This document shows, piece by piece, positions 23,393 to 31,740 of a DNA stretch of 41,735 nucleotides. Origin of the DNA: UBA1715 sp964346725 (GTDB lineage Bacteria; Bacteroidota; Bacteroidia; Bacteroidales; UBA1715); NCBI GenBank assembly GCA_964346725.1, contig CAYFVM010000018.1, forward strand, positions 1-41,735. Direction: 5' to 3'. The first letter of the stretch is position 1. Every line of letters starts with the position of its first letter. The translations under genes and the position numbers were made by a program. The notes beneath the pieces were generated by a model. That model worked only from the letters and a program-made list of their open reading frames with translations, searched no databases and was not told the DNA's origin.

Positions 23393-24519
23393 TTCTTTCC
23401 TAAATACGTTTGTATGTGTTCAGCAACACGGCGAGCTGCACCTTCGTTGCCTAATTTTTCTCGGAGCAACGTGTAGTTCTCCAATATTTTGTTACGAAAA
23501 TCTGCATCAAACAAAATGGAATCCAATGCTTTTGAAAGCTTTTTCGGAGTCATGTCGGCTTGCAAAAGTTCCGGCACAATTTCGTGTCCCATAATAAGGT
23601 TTGGCAATCCAAGATTTGAGAGTTTTACAAACAATTTTCCTAAATAGAATGTGATAGGACTTGTTTGGTAAACAACGATTTCCGGCACATTGAGAATGGC
23701 AGTTTCAAGCGTAGCCGAACCCGAAACCACAATGGCGGCGTCGGATTTCTTGAGCAATTCATACGTTTGATCAAACACTACCGAAAGGTTGTTTGTCGTG
23801 ATGTGTTTCTTGTAAAAATCAAGAGGGAAACGTGACATACCTGCTACTACAAATTGATAGTCGGAATAATTTTCCGAAATCGATTGCATCGTTTTTAGGT
23901 TTTCACGAATCTCATATTCGCGGCTGCCCGGCAACACAGCAATGATTTTTTTCTCCGCAGGCAGATTGTTCGTTGTTTTGAACGTTTGAGGCGTGAATTG
24001 CTCTTTGAATTGTGCAATAGAGTCAAGAAGCGGGTGGCCCACAAAATCAACGTGATAGTTGTGGCGCGTTTCGTAGAATGTTTTTACAAACGGCAATTCC
24101 ACAAACATGTGGTCAATGTTCGCTTTGATAGTTTTTACCCGATTTTCCTTCCATGCCCAAACCGTTGGTGAGATGTAGAAAAATGTAGGGATTCCTGCTT
24201 CTTTTGCCGTTGGAGCAATCTTTAAGTTAAAACCCGGAAAGTCAATGAAAATCACTGCGTCGGGTTTGTGAGAAAGGAGGTCGCTTTTGCACAAAGCAAT
24301 ATTATTCAAGATAAGCTTAGCATGTTTTACAACTTCCACAACACCCATGTAATCGTATGTACGATAATGTTTTACCAACTCTACATCAGCAGCTTTAGCC
24401 ATCAAATCTCCTCCCCAAATGCGGAAAGTTGCGTTGCTGTCAATTTTTTTCAATTCTTTGATGAGGTTTGACCCGTGCAAATCTCCTGAGGCTTCGCCTG
24501 CAATAAGGTAGTAAAACAT
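23389..24519 (-). CDS. lpxB: Lipid-A-disaccharide synthase
   Basis: This 376-residue GT19 glycosyltransferase condenses UDP-diacylglucosamine and lipid X to form the lipid A disaccharide at the inner membrane's cytoplasmic face. The N-terminal GEASGDLHGSNLIKEL (8-23), YISPTVWAWKENR, VGHPLLD, LPGSREYEI and the sugar-nucleotide site VSGSATLETA are all present, and the length is normal. It is the last gene of a surE - small membrane protein - lpxB unit, 1 nt after its neighbour. The surE/lpxB pairing is common in Bacteroidetes. Its 3' end overlaps the end of glgB on the opposite strand, leaving no room for a separate terminator. Confidence 0.96.
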   Translation of the reverse strand: MFYYLIAGEASGDLHGSNLIKELKKIDSNATFRIWGGDLMAKAADVELVKHYRTYDYMGVVEVVKHAKLILNNIALCKSDLLSHKPDAVIFIDFPGFNLKIAPTAKEAGIPTFFYISPTVWAWKENRVKTIKANIDHMFVELPFVKTFYETRHNYHVDFVGHPLLDSIAQFKEQFTPQTFKTTNNLPAEKKIIAVLPGSREYEIRENLKTMQSISENYSDYQFVVAGMSRFPLDFYKKHITTNNLSVVFDQTYELLKKSDAAIVVSGSATLETAILNVPEIVVYQTSPITFYLGKLFVKLSNLGLPNLIMGHEIVPELLQADMTPKKLSKALDSILFDADFRNKILENYTLLREKLGNEGAARRVAEHIQTYLGKN

Positions 24520-24520
24520 A

Positions 24521-24811
24521 TTATAATGAGTCCAGAATAAGTAAAATAATAGTATAAATCATTGTGGGCAATACCACGCCTTTTGATGCATTGTCGTAGT
24601 GCAAGAAGTAGAATAGCGCAAACACAAATGAAATAGGCAAAAGGCACCATAAAAGAACCTCTGTGCGAATGCCCCATACTTGCAGTTTGTACATAAACTC
24701 AAGGTAAGAATTGGTTTTGTTAAACCACAAGTAAACTACATAAGATGAAATAGGAGGTAAGAGTATCCCTAAAACAAGTCCTAACCAAGTTTTGTCAAAT
24801 TTTTCTTTCAT
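24521..24811 (-). CDS. Small integral membrane protein between surE and lpxB
   Basis: This 96-residue protein is not recognised. It has three hydrophobic helices at about 9-29, 50-70 and 79-95, with a short charged N-terminus (MKEKFDKTW). Its ATG overlaps the surE stop by 4 nt (ATGA) and its own stop is 1 nt from the lpxB start, so it is tightly coupled to both and clearly a real gene. A role around lipid A synthesis or the envelope is suggested only by this position. Confidence 0.8.
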   Translation of the reverse strand: MKEKFDKTWLGLVLGILLPPISSYVVYLWFNKTNSYLEFMYKLQVWGIRTEVLLWCLLPISFVFALFYFLHYDNASKGVVLPTMIYTIILLILDSL

Positions 24812-25587
24812 AGAGTGGAGTTTAAAAACGCAAGTGATTGCATCGTTTTTATATCTGTTTCTTCAACTTTAAGCGGAACTATAGAAATAATATCATGTTC
24901 TAAGCACCATTCATCAGTATTTTGATTTTCCGGTTCTTCGTTTGAAAATTCTCCAGAAAGCCAGTAGTATGGGCGATTGAGAGGATCAGTTAATTTTATG
25001 AATTTTTCAATCCAAATTCCAGAAGCCTGTTTGCATACCCGCATTCCTTTGATTTTTCGGTCAGGTTTTGGGAAATTAACATTCAAAAAAACATGTTTGT
25101 CAAGACCATTAGCAAGAATAGCCTCAGTAATTTTTTTGATATATGGTTTATATGGTTCAAAATTGATTGTTGATGAGAAATCAAGACTTGAAAAAGCTAT
25201 GGAAGGAATACGATTGATAGCACCTTCACGGACACATGCAACAGTACCTGAATAAATTGCACTATTTGCGGAATTGGAACCATGATTTATGCCCGAAACA
25301 ACAAGGTCTGCTGTGTGATTAGGCAAGAGTTGATCGAGTGCAAATTTCATGCTGTCAATGGGCGTACCACTTACAGAATACACATGCACGTCACCTTCGT
25401 CTTTAATGCATTTTGTGCGTAATGGAGTTTGAAGTGTAATAGCTTGCCCCATGCCCGATTGATGTTGTTGTGGCGCACAAACGTAAATTTCACCATATTC
25501 GTGCATGATTTCAGCCAAATAGCGAATGCCTTGCGCATCAACACCATCGTCATTTGTGATAAGAATAATAGGTCGTTTTGACGTCAT
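24808..25587 (-). CDS. surE: 5'/3'-nucleotidase SurE
   Basis: This 259-residue protein is a metal-dependent nucleoside monophosphate phosphatase of the SurE family. The signature metal-binding start ILITNDDGVDAQG (about 7-19) carries the Asp pair. SGINHGSNSANSAIYSGTV, the conserved Asn/Ser metal and substrate region, follows at about 98-116. SurE proteins are linked to stationary-phase survival in E. coli. It is the first gene of the surE-lpxB unit. A -7 element (TACCTTCG) sits 14 nt before the ATG, so the leader is very short. Confidence 0.96.
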   Translation of the reverse strand: MTSKRPIILITNDDGVDAQGIRYLAEIMHEYGEIYVCAPQQHQSGMGQAITLQTPLRTKCIKDEGDVHVYSVSGTPIDSMKFALDQLLPNHTADLVVSGINHGSNSANSAIYSGTVACVREGAINRIPSIAFSSLDFSSTINFEPYKPYIKKITEAILANGLDKHVFLNVNFPKPDRKIKGMRVCKQASGIWIEKFIKLTDPLNRPYYWLSGEFSNEEPENQNTDEWCLEHDIISIVPLKVEETDIKTMQSLAFLNSTL

Positions 25588-25601
25588 TGAATTATTTTTT
25601 G

Positions 25602-25609
25602 CGAAGGTA
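25602..25609 (-). promoter_or_regulatory. -7 promoter element of the surE-lpxB unit
   Basis: TACCTTCG on the minus strand, one mismatch to TAnnTTTG, ends 14 nt before the surE ATG. Confidence 0.45.
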
Positions 25610-25656
25610 CGTTTTTTTTCAGATGTACCGAAAAATGAGTGATGTGTTTTTTCGGT

Positions 25657-25694
25657 TCGGAGATAAACCTTGGTCTAATAGCTCCGAGGTTTAT
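25657..25694. other. Hairpin with two competing folds between surE and pheT
   Basis: An 11-bp near-perfect stem can form between ATAAACCTTGG (25663-25673) and CCGAGGTTTAT (25684-25694). An overlapping 6-bp stem, TCGGAG (25657-25662) with CTCCGA (25682-25687), shares part of the right arm, so the two exclude each other. It lies in the 248-nt divergent spacer, upstream of the pheT -7 element, and has no T run. It could be a protein-binding palindrome or part of an unmapped transcript. Confidence 0.4.
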
Positions 25695-25801
25695 TCATTA
25701 TACTAGATTTAGTTTCATAACTCAAAAGTATTTAATTTTATAAGTTTAAAAATGAATATAAGAAAATGAATATAGAGCCAAAAAAATCCATAAAAATTAA
25801 G

Positions 25802-25809
25802 TACTTTTG
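25802..25809 (+). promoter_or_regulatory. -7 promoter element for pheT
   Basis: TACTTTTG, an exact TAnnTTTG match, lies 26 nt before the pheT ATG. The upstream DNA is A-rich, without a clear TTTG -33 box. Confidence 0.55.
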
Positions 25810-25835
25810 TTTTTGGTAAAAATATAAAGTATACA

Positions 25836-28271
25836 ATGAATATTTCGTGGAATTGGCTGAAGGATTACATTCAGTTAGATATTGATGTAGAGAAAGCATC
25901 AAAAATATTGACAGACATAGGTTTGGAGGTTGAAGGGGTTGAAAAATATCAGACTATAAAAGGTGGTTTGGAAGGCATAGTTGTAGGTAAAGTTTTGACT
26001 TGTGTAGAACATCCGAATTCTGACCATTTGCATATTACTACCGTTGATGTTGGCGGTCCTGAAATTTTACCAATAGTTTGTGGTGCACCGAATGTGGCAG
26101 CAGGTCAGACTGTTATTGTCGCAACAGAAGGTACAAAGTTGTATGATGGTGACAAAGAATTTGTGATTAAAAAATCAAAAATTCGTGGTGAAGAATCTCG
26201 CGGAATGATTTGCGCTGAAGATGAAATAGGTGTTGGAACAAGTCATGACGGCATTATGGTGCTGCCAGATTCTGTTCAGGCAGGCACACCAGCAGCACAG
26301 TACTTCAAAGTTGAAGACGATTATTGCATTGTCATTGGATTAACGCCAAATCGTGTCGATGCTGCATCTCACATTGGCGTTGCTCGCGATATGGCAGCAT
26401 ATTTGAACGTAAACGGCTCTGCTACCGTTAAATACCCTTCGGTTGATGCATTCAAATTGTCAAATACGAAATCACCAATTTCTGTTGTAGTTGAACGTCC
26501 CGATTTGTGCCCTCGTTATACGGGTGTTGTGGTTTCTGGGGTTACTGTAAAAGAATCTCCAGAATGGTTGCAAGCGAAGTTGAAAGCTATTGGTTTACGA
26601 CCAATAAATAATGTGGTTGACGTAACCAATTTTATTTTACATGAAATGGCTCAACCGCTTCATGCATTCGATGTTGCAAAAATTGAAGGCGCTGAAATAC
26701 AAGTAAAAACGGTTGCTGATAAAACAAAAATGACAACGTTGGACGGCGTAGAACGCGAATTGTCATCGGAAGATTTGATGATATGCAGTACTACCAAACC
26801 AATGTGTATAGCGGGTGTATTCGGTGGCCAAGATTCGGGAGTTACAGAAACAACTACCTCTGTTTTTATAGAAAGTGCATATTTCAATCCGGTAACAGTT
26901 CGTAAAACGGCTCGTCGTCATGGATTAAATACCGATGCTTCGTTCCGCTACGAACGTGGTATAGACCCTAATATTACAATCTACGCATTGAAGCGTGCTG
27001 CCTTGTTGATTCAAGAAGTAGCAGGTGGCGAAATTTGCGGACCAATATTTGATTCACATCCTGAAACATTTGCTTCGTTCCCGGTAGCACTAAACGTGGA
27101 TAAAGTATATTCGTTGATAGGTAAAAATATCGGAGACGATGTTCTCAAGAAAATTCTTTCAGGCTTGGAAATGAAAATTGTTTCAGAAGAAGGGCGAAAT
27201 CTAAATATACTCGTTCCACCATATCGTGTTGATGTGCAACGCGCTGAGGATGTAGTGGAAGATATTTTACGTATCTATGGGTACAACAACGTGGAACTTT
27301 CTTCAAATTTACATGCTGCAATTACCCATCACGTTGGCGTGAACCAAAACAAGATACGCAATACTGTTGCTGATATGTTGGTTGGAAGTGGTTGGTATGA
27401 AATCATGAACAATTCGCTTACAAGTTCGGCATACTATACAGATTTGCAAAGTGATATAAAAAATCATTTGGTAAAGATATTAAACCCATTGAGTGCAGAA
27501 TTGGATTGTATGCGCAATACAATGATATTCAGTGCTTTGGAGGTGGTTATATATAACATTAATCGTCAACAAAATGATTTGTCGTTATTTGAATTTGGAA
27601 ATATCTATTTTACCAAAGCAAGTGAAGGAAATGTAACAGAGAAATTCGGCGAAACAAGTTGTTTGTCTTTGTGCATGACTGGAAAAAAAACATCGTTGTA
27701 TTGGGCTGAAAAACAGCAAGATGTGACAATCTATGATATAAAATCAGCGGTGCAAAAAGTGTTGCAACGTTTTGATATGCAAAACATTCATTTTGTGCCA
27801 CAAAGTGATGATATGCTTTCAGGTTTGCAATGTACAATTCTAAACAACAAGCCCATCGCTCGTTTGGGAGTTGTTTCAAAATCATTATTGAAGAAATTTG
27901 ATATTGATAAACCAGTTTATTATGCTGAAATCTATTGGGATGTTTTGATACAAAACTATCGTCAAAAAGTGCAAGTAAAAGAATTGCCACAAGCACCTAG
28001 TGTACGAAGAGATTTGGCCTTGTTGATAGATTCAAATATTCAATTTGAGCAAATACAAAAAGTAGCTTTTTCTACCGAACGTAAAATATTGAAGTCGGTA
28101 AATGCGTTTGATGTATACGAAGGTAAAGGTATTCCGGAAGGAAAGAAATCATATGCTATTTCGTTCGTATTGCAAGATGAGCAAAAAACGTTGACCGATA
28201 TCCAAATAGACAACGTTATGAATCGTTTGATTGATAATTATAAAAAAGAATTGAATGCTGAGTTGCGATAG
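25836..28271 (+). CDS. pheT: Phenylalanine--tRNA ligase beta subunit
   Basis: This 811-residue protein is the full-length beta chain of the alpha2-beta2 PheRS, which charges tRNA-Phe. An N-terminal tRNA-binding OB-fold domain (GIVVGKVLTCVEHPNSDHLH, about 48-67) is followed by the B3/B4 editing domain, the B5 domain, the catalytic-like core and a C-terminal ferredoxin-fold anticodon-binding domain (PSVRRDLALLID). The ATG gives the standard MNISWNWLKDY start. pheS is not beside it, as is usual for Bacteroidetes where the two subunits are often unlinked (from memory). The spacer to the next gene (76 nt) shows no terminator hairpin, but a new -7 element is present. Confidence 0.97.
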   Translation: MNISWNWLKDYIQLDIDVEKASKILTDIGLEVEGVEKYQTIKGGLEGIVVGKVLTCVEHPNSDHLHITTVDVGGPEILPIVCGAPNVAAGQTVIVATEGTKLYDGDKEFVIKKSKIRGEESRGMICAEDEIGVGTSHDGIMVLPDSVQAGTPAAQYFKVEDDYCIVIGLTPNRVDAASHIGVARDMAAYLNVNGSATVKYPSVDAFKLSNTKSPISVVVERPDLCPRYTGVVVSGVTVKESPEWLQAKLKAIGLRPINNVVDVTNFILHEMAQPLHAFDVAKIEGAEIQVKTVADKTKMTTLDGVERELSSEDLMICSTTKPMCIAGVFGGQDSGVTETTTSVFIESAYFNPVTVRKTARRHGLNTDASFRYERGIDPNITIYALKRAALLIQEVAGGEICGPIFDSHPETFASFPVALNVDKVYSLIGKNIGDDVLKKILSGLEMKIVSEEGRNLNILVPPYRVDVQRAEDVVEDILRIYGYNNVELSSNLHAAITHHVGVNQNKIRNTVADMLVGSGWYEIMNNSLTSSAYYTDLQSDIKNHLVKILNPLSAELDCMRNTMIFSALEVVIYNINRQQNDLSLFEFGNIYFTKASEGNVTEKFGETSCLSLCMTGKKTSLYWAEKQQDVTIYDIKSAVQKVLQRFDMQNIHFVPQSDDMLSGLQCTILNNKPIARLGVVSKSLLKKFDIDKPVYYAEIYWDVLIQNYRQKVQVKELPQAPSVRRDLALLIDSNIQFEQIQKVAFSTERKILKSVNAFDVYEGKGIPEGKKSYAISFVLQDEQKTLTDIQIDNVMNRLIDNYKKELNAELR

Positions 28272-28319
28272 AGTTGAAAATTTTTATGAAGTTAAGACTA
28301 TTAGTAAAAAGAAAAGTCA

Positions 28320-28327
28320 TACCTTTA
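28320..28327 (+). promoter_or_regulatory. Possible -7 promoter element for the sensor-phosphatase gene
   Basis: TACCTTTA lies 20 nt before the ATG at 28348, the same octamer as before the branching enzyme gene. A -33 box is not clear. Confidence 0.35.
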
Positions 28328-28347
28328 CTTTATTATAGTCGTACAAT

Positions 28348-31300
28348 ATGAGAAGATTTTTTTGTTACATACTAATATTATTTGTTTCCTTATCAGGATT
28401 TGCTCAGAAACAGAACCAGATGTATTTTGAGGAAGTTTCTATGGATGAAGGCTTGTCACAAGTGAGTATCAACTCGATTATGCAAGATTCAACAGGCTTT
28501 CTTTGGATTGCAACTCTTGATGGTTTAAATCGCTATGATGGCTATACATTCAAGGTGTTCAAACCTTCTGCTACCGATACCACTTCAATTTCAACGAACC
28601 GTATTTTGTGTTTATATCTTGATTCATATGGAAAAATATGGATAGGAACACTGGGAGGAGGTTTAAATGTATACAATCCTATAACAGAGGCATTTACGCA
28701 TTTTATGCACGATCCGAAAAATCCGAATTCGTTGAGTAACAATGACGTGTACGACATTGTTGAGGATGATGAAGGGCTTATATGGATAGCAACGTATGGC
28801 GGCGGTTTGAACTGCTATGATAGAAAAACTGGCAAATTTACCTCGTATAAACACAATCCGAATAACTTAAACTCAATTGGAAGTAATCAAGTTCGTGTTG
28901 TAAATAAAGACCGTTTTGGTAATATATGGGTTGGTGTGAACGAAGGAGGAGGGCTTGATAAGTTTGATAAAGCTACTGGAATTTTCCATCACATTAATTT
29001 CATAGAACGAGATATAATGTGTATCGAAAACGATCAAAATGGTGATCTCTGGATAGGTACATATTATGGTGGCTTTGGGGTTATGAATCCTGAAACGTAC
29101 AAGTATGAAATATTTAAAAGTGATCCAACTGATACCATGTCGTTATCAAGTGACATAGTGTGGACTTTTTATGAAGATACCATTTCAAACATAATGTATG
29201 TTGGTACGCGTGGAGGTGGATTAAATATGTTTGATATTTCAACTAAAAAAATCCTCGGTTATGAAATGATGAATCAACATGAGTATGGATTGAATTCAAA
29301 CAATATCCTTTCCATTGTACGTGATAAGTCCGGAATTCTGTGGGTTGGTTCTGAAACTGCTGGTTTGAATAAATATAACACTCATCGTAAAAAGTTTTCT
29401 ATTTTACATCCTAGTTTCGCTTTTTCATCGTTGGTTTCATCTAATAATGTAATGGCATTTTGGGAGATAAAAGATTTTTCTCCTGAATATGATGGAAAAT
29501 TTTTAGTCGGGACACGTGGCGCAGGATTGTTACTTTATGATAAAAATTTTAATGTCGTAAAAACATTTCAGGGCAAAGGCAGTAATAATTTTAATATGAT
29601 AACATCCATTGTACAAGATCCAAGAGGATTCTTTTGGCTTGGTACAGATGGTAACGGACTTTTCCGGTTCTCACTAGATAAAGGTGTGCTTGATGTATAT
29701 TTATATGCCGATGATATGCGCAACGTCTTGTCAAATAATGCCGTAACCGCATTGTGTTTAGATAATAAACAACGTCTTTGGATAGGAACGTATGGAGGTG
29801 GACTTTGTAAATTTGAATGGGAAAATGGGAAATTTACTACATACAATATTAGCACCTCAAATTTTATGCGTAACGTGGTTTGGTGTGTTATGCAAGACTC
29901 TCAAGATATGATTTGGGCTGGGACTAATGGCAAAGGTATCATGAGGGTAAATCCGGAAACAAATAAGGTTGATTTTTTGGAATCAGATAGGAATGATCCT
30001 AATTCATTGAATAATGGAATAGTGTATTCGTTGTTTGAAACCAACAATGGTACATTTTGGGTGGGAACTGGTGGTGGTGGTTTGTCAAAATATAATCGTC
30101 GTGAAAAAATATTTACTCCTTATACTCATCGTTCTCATGGCCTAACCAACGATATGGTGTTAGGTATGCAAGAAGATAAACGAGGAAATATATGGGTAAG
30201 TACTTGTTATGGTATCTCAAAATTTGCCCCATTTGCAGAGACGTTTACAAATTATTTTCAAGCAGATGGATTGCAAGGCAATTCATTTAACGAACGTGCT
30301 TCATACCGCTCAACATCAGGAATGCTATTCTTTGGAGGTTCTGAAGGAGTTTCTTATTTTAATCCAGACAGCATTCTCAACGATACGTATACCGGTCGTG
30401 TGGTTATTACTGAGCTGAAGATTTATAACAAATTGGTTGAAATTGGAGAAAAAGTACAGGGCGATGTCGTCTTGAACCAATCAATTACAACCACAAAGGA
30501 ATTGAAGCTTTCGTATAAACATAACTTTTCATTAGATTTCTCAATTTTAAACAACGTAGCTCCAGCTAAGGTTCAGTATAAATATCGTTTGGTTGGATTT
30601 GATGAAGATTGGAACTATACAGATGCAAGCAAACGATCTGCAACATACACGAATTTGGCAGGTGGTAACTATGTGTTTGAGGTAACCGCAACTAACAATG
30701 ACGGTGTTTGGAGTGATCAAATTACACAATTAAAAATCACAATAGTTCCTCCATTTTGGAAGACTACTTGGTTTTATTCTTTGTTGATTTTAATTCTCGG
30801 ACTTGGTATATATAGTTACATCAAGTACCGTGAACATGTATACAAAGAAGAAAATGCAAACTTGGAGCGAAAGGTTAAAGAACGTACCGCAGAAATAGAA
30901 CAACAAAAAGTAAAATTGGAATTACAGAGTGATTTGTTGGTTCGAAACAATGAGGAATTGTCAAAATCGAATCGTTTGATTCGTGATAGCATTCGATATG
31001 CAAAACGTATTCAAGACGCAATCTTGCCTCCTATAACGTTACTTCACGATTATATTCCAAATGCATTTGTCTTGTTTAAGCCTCGTGATGTGGTAAGTGG
31101 AGACTTCTATTGGTTTATGGAAAAAGAAAATAAAATGTATGTAGCCGTTGTAGATTGTACAGGTCATGGTGTTCCCGGAGCCTTCATGTCTATGATTGGA
31201 GTAACATTATTACAACAAATTACCTACAAACGATTGCGCACTCCAGCCGAAATACTTGATATATTGAATACAGGTGTTCGTACCACATTGAATCAAAAAG

Positions 31301-31740
31301 AAAGTGCAACTCCTGATTCGCAAGAAGACGGTATGGATATTACGTTGTGTTTGATAGACAAAGATACTCGTACTGTGCAAATAGCAGCTGCAAACCATAT
31401 AGCATATTGTGTTCATGATGATTTGATTGAAACAATAGAAGGAGATATGGCTTCGGTAGGTGGATCAATAACTTCAGAAAGTGGTACAGTATACACCAAT
31501 CATAAATTCCCGTACACACATGGAACGCGTTTGTATATGTTCTCCGATGGATTCCAAGACCAGTTTGGTGGCGAAAACAACAAAAAATTCTTAGGAACAC
31601 GATTCAAAAAATTGCTATTTGAATCGAGTTCTATACCTATGGAAGACCAATCTGAATTATTGGATAAGACTTTTGAAGATTGGAAAGGAACAAGAAAACA
31701 AATAGATGATGTGCTTGTTTTGGGACTCGAACTTGATTAA
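28348..31740 (+). CDS. Reg_prop/Y_Y_Y sensor with SpoIIE-type PP2C phosphatase output
   Basis: This 1130-residue protein starts with a signal peptide (cleavage near GFAQ, residue 20). Residues about 30-690 are a string of two-component-regulator propeller repeats with the recurring WIGT/WVGT and GGGLN signatures, predicted to form two periplasmic beta-propellers. A Y_Y_Y domain (about 735-800) precedes one membrane helix (about 808-828) and a coiled coil rich in Glu and Lys. The cytoplasmic part is a SpoIIE-type serine/threonine phosphatase. Its metal Asp residues are in DVVSGDFYWF, VVDCTGHGVPGAF, MDITLCLID and SDGFQDQFGG. Most Reg_prop/Y_Y_Y proteins end in a histidine kinase; here the output is a phosphatase, probably acting on an anti-sigma-factor antagonist. 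It overlaps the secreted protease gene, which may belong to the same unit. Confidence 0.93.
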   Translation: MRRFFCYILILFVSLSGFAQKQNQMYFEEVSMDEGLSQVSINSIMQDSTGFLWIATLDGLNRYDGYTFKVFKPSATDTTSISTNRILCLYLDSYGKIWIGTLGGGLNVYNPITEAFTHFMHDPKNPNSLSNNDVYDIVEDDEGLIWIATYGGGLNCYDRKTGKFTSYKHNPNNLNSIGSNQVRVVNKDRFGNIWVGVNEGGGLDKFDKATGIFHHINFIERDIMCIENDQNGDLWIGTYYGGFGVMNPETYKYEIFKSDPTDTMSLSSDIVWTFYEDTISNIMYVGTRGGGLNMFDISTKKILGYEMMNQHEYGLNSNNILSIVRDKSGILWVGSETAGLNKYNTHRKKFSILHPSFAFSSLVSSNNVMAFWEIKDFSPEYDGKFLVGTRGAGLLLYDKNFNVVKTFQGKGSNNFNMITSIVQDPRGFFWLGTDGNGLFRFSLDKGVLDVYLYADDMRNVLSNNAVTALCLDNKQRLWIGTYGGGLCKFEWENGKFTTYNISTSNFMRNVVWCVMQDSQDMIWAGTNGKGIMRVNPETNKVDFLESDRNDPNSLNNGIVYSLFETNNGTFWVGTGGGGLSKYNRREKIFTPYTHRSHGLTNDMVLGMQEDKRGNIWVSTCYGISKFAPFAETFTNYFQADGLQGNSFNERASYRSTSGMLFFGGSEGVSYFNPDSILNDTYTGRVVITELKIYNKLVEIGEKVQGDVVLNQSITTTKELKLSYKHNFSLDFSILNNVAPAKVQYKYRLVGFDEDWNYTDASKRSATYTNLAGGNYVFEVTATNNDGVWSDQITQLKITIVPPFWKTTWFYSLLILILGLGIYSYIKYREHVYKEENANLERKVKERTAEIEQQKVKLELQSDLLVRNNEELSKSNRLIRDSIRYAKRIQDAILPPITLLHDYIPNAFVLFKPRDVVSGDFYWFMEKENKMYVAVVDCTGHGVPGAFMSMIGVTLLQQITYKRLRTPAEILDILNTGVRTTLNQKESATPDSQEDGMDITLCLIDKDTRTVQIAAANHIAYCVHDDLIETIEGDMASVGGSITSESGTVYTNHKFPYTHGTRLYMFSDGFQDQFGGENNKKFLGTRFKKLLFESSSIPMEDQSELLDKTFEDWKGTRKQIDDVLVLGLELD

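Noticed and set aside
25740..25835. T-box or other tRNA-responsive leader before pheT
   Set aside because: The leader after the -7 element is only about 20 nt, too short for such a switch, and no T-box sequence is present.
27610..27996. Open frame of 128 codons on the minus strand
   Set aside because: Antisense to pheT; no start signal or recognisable domain.
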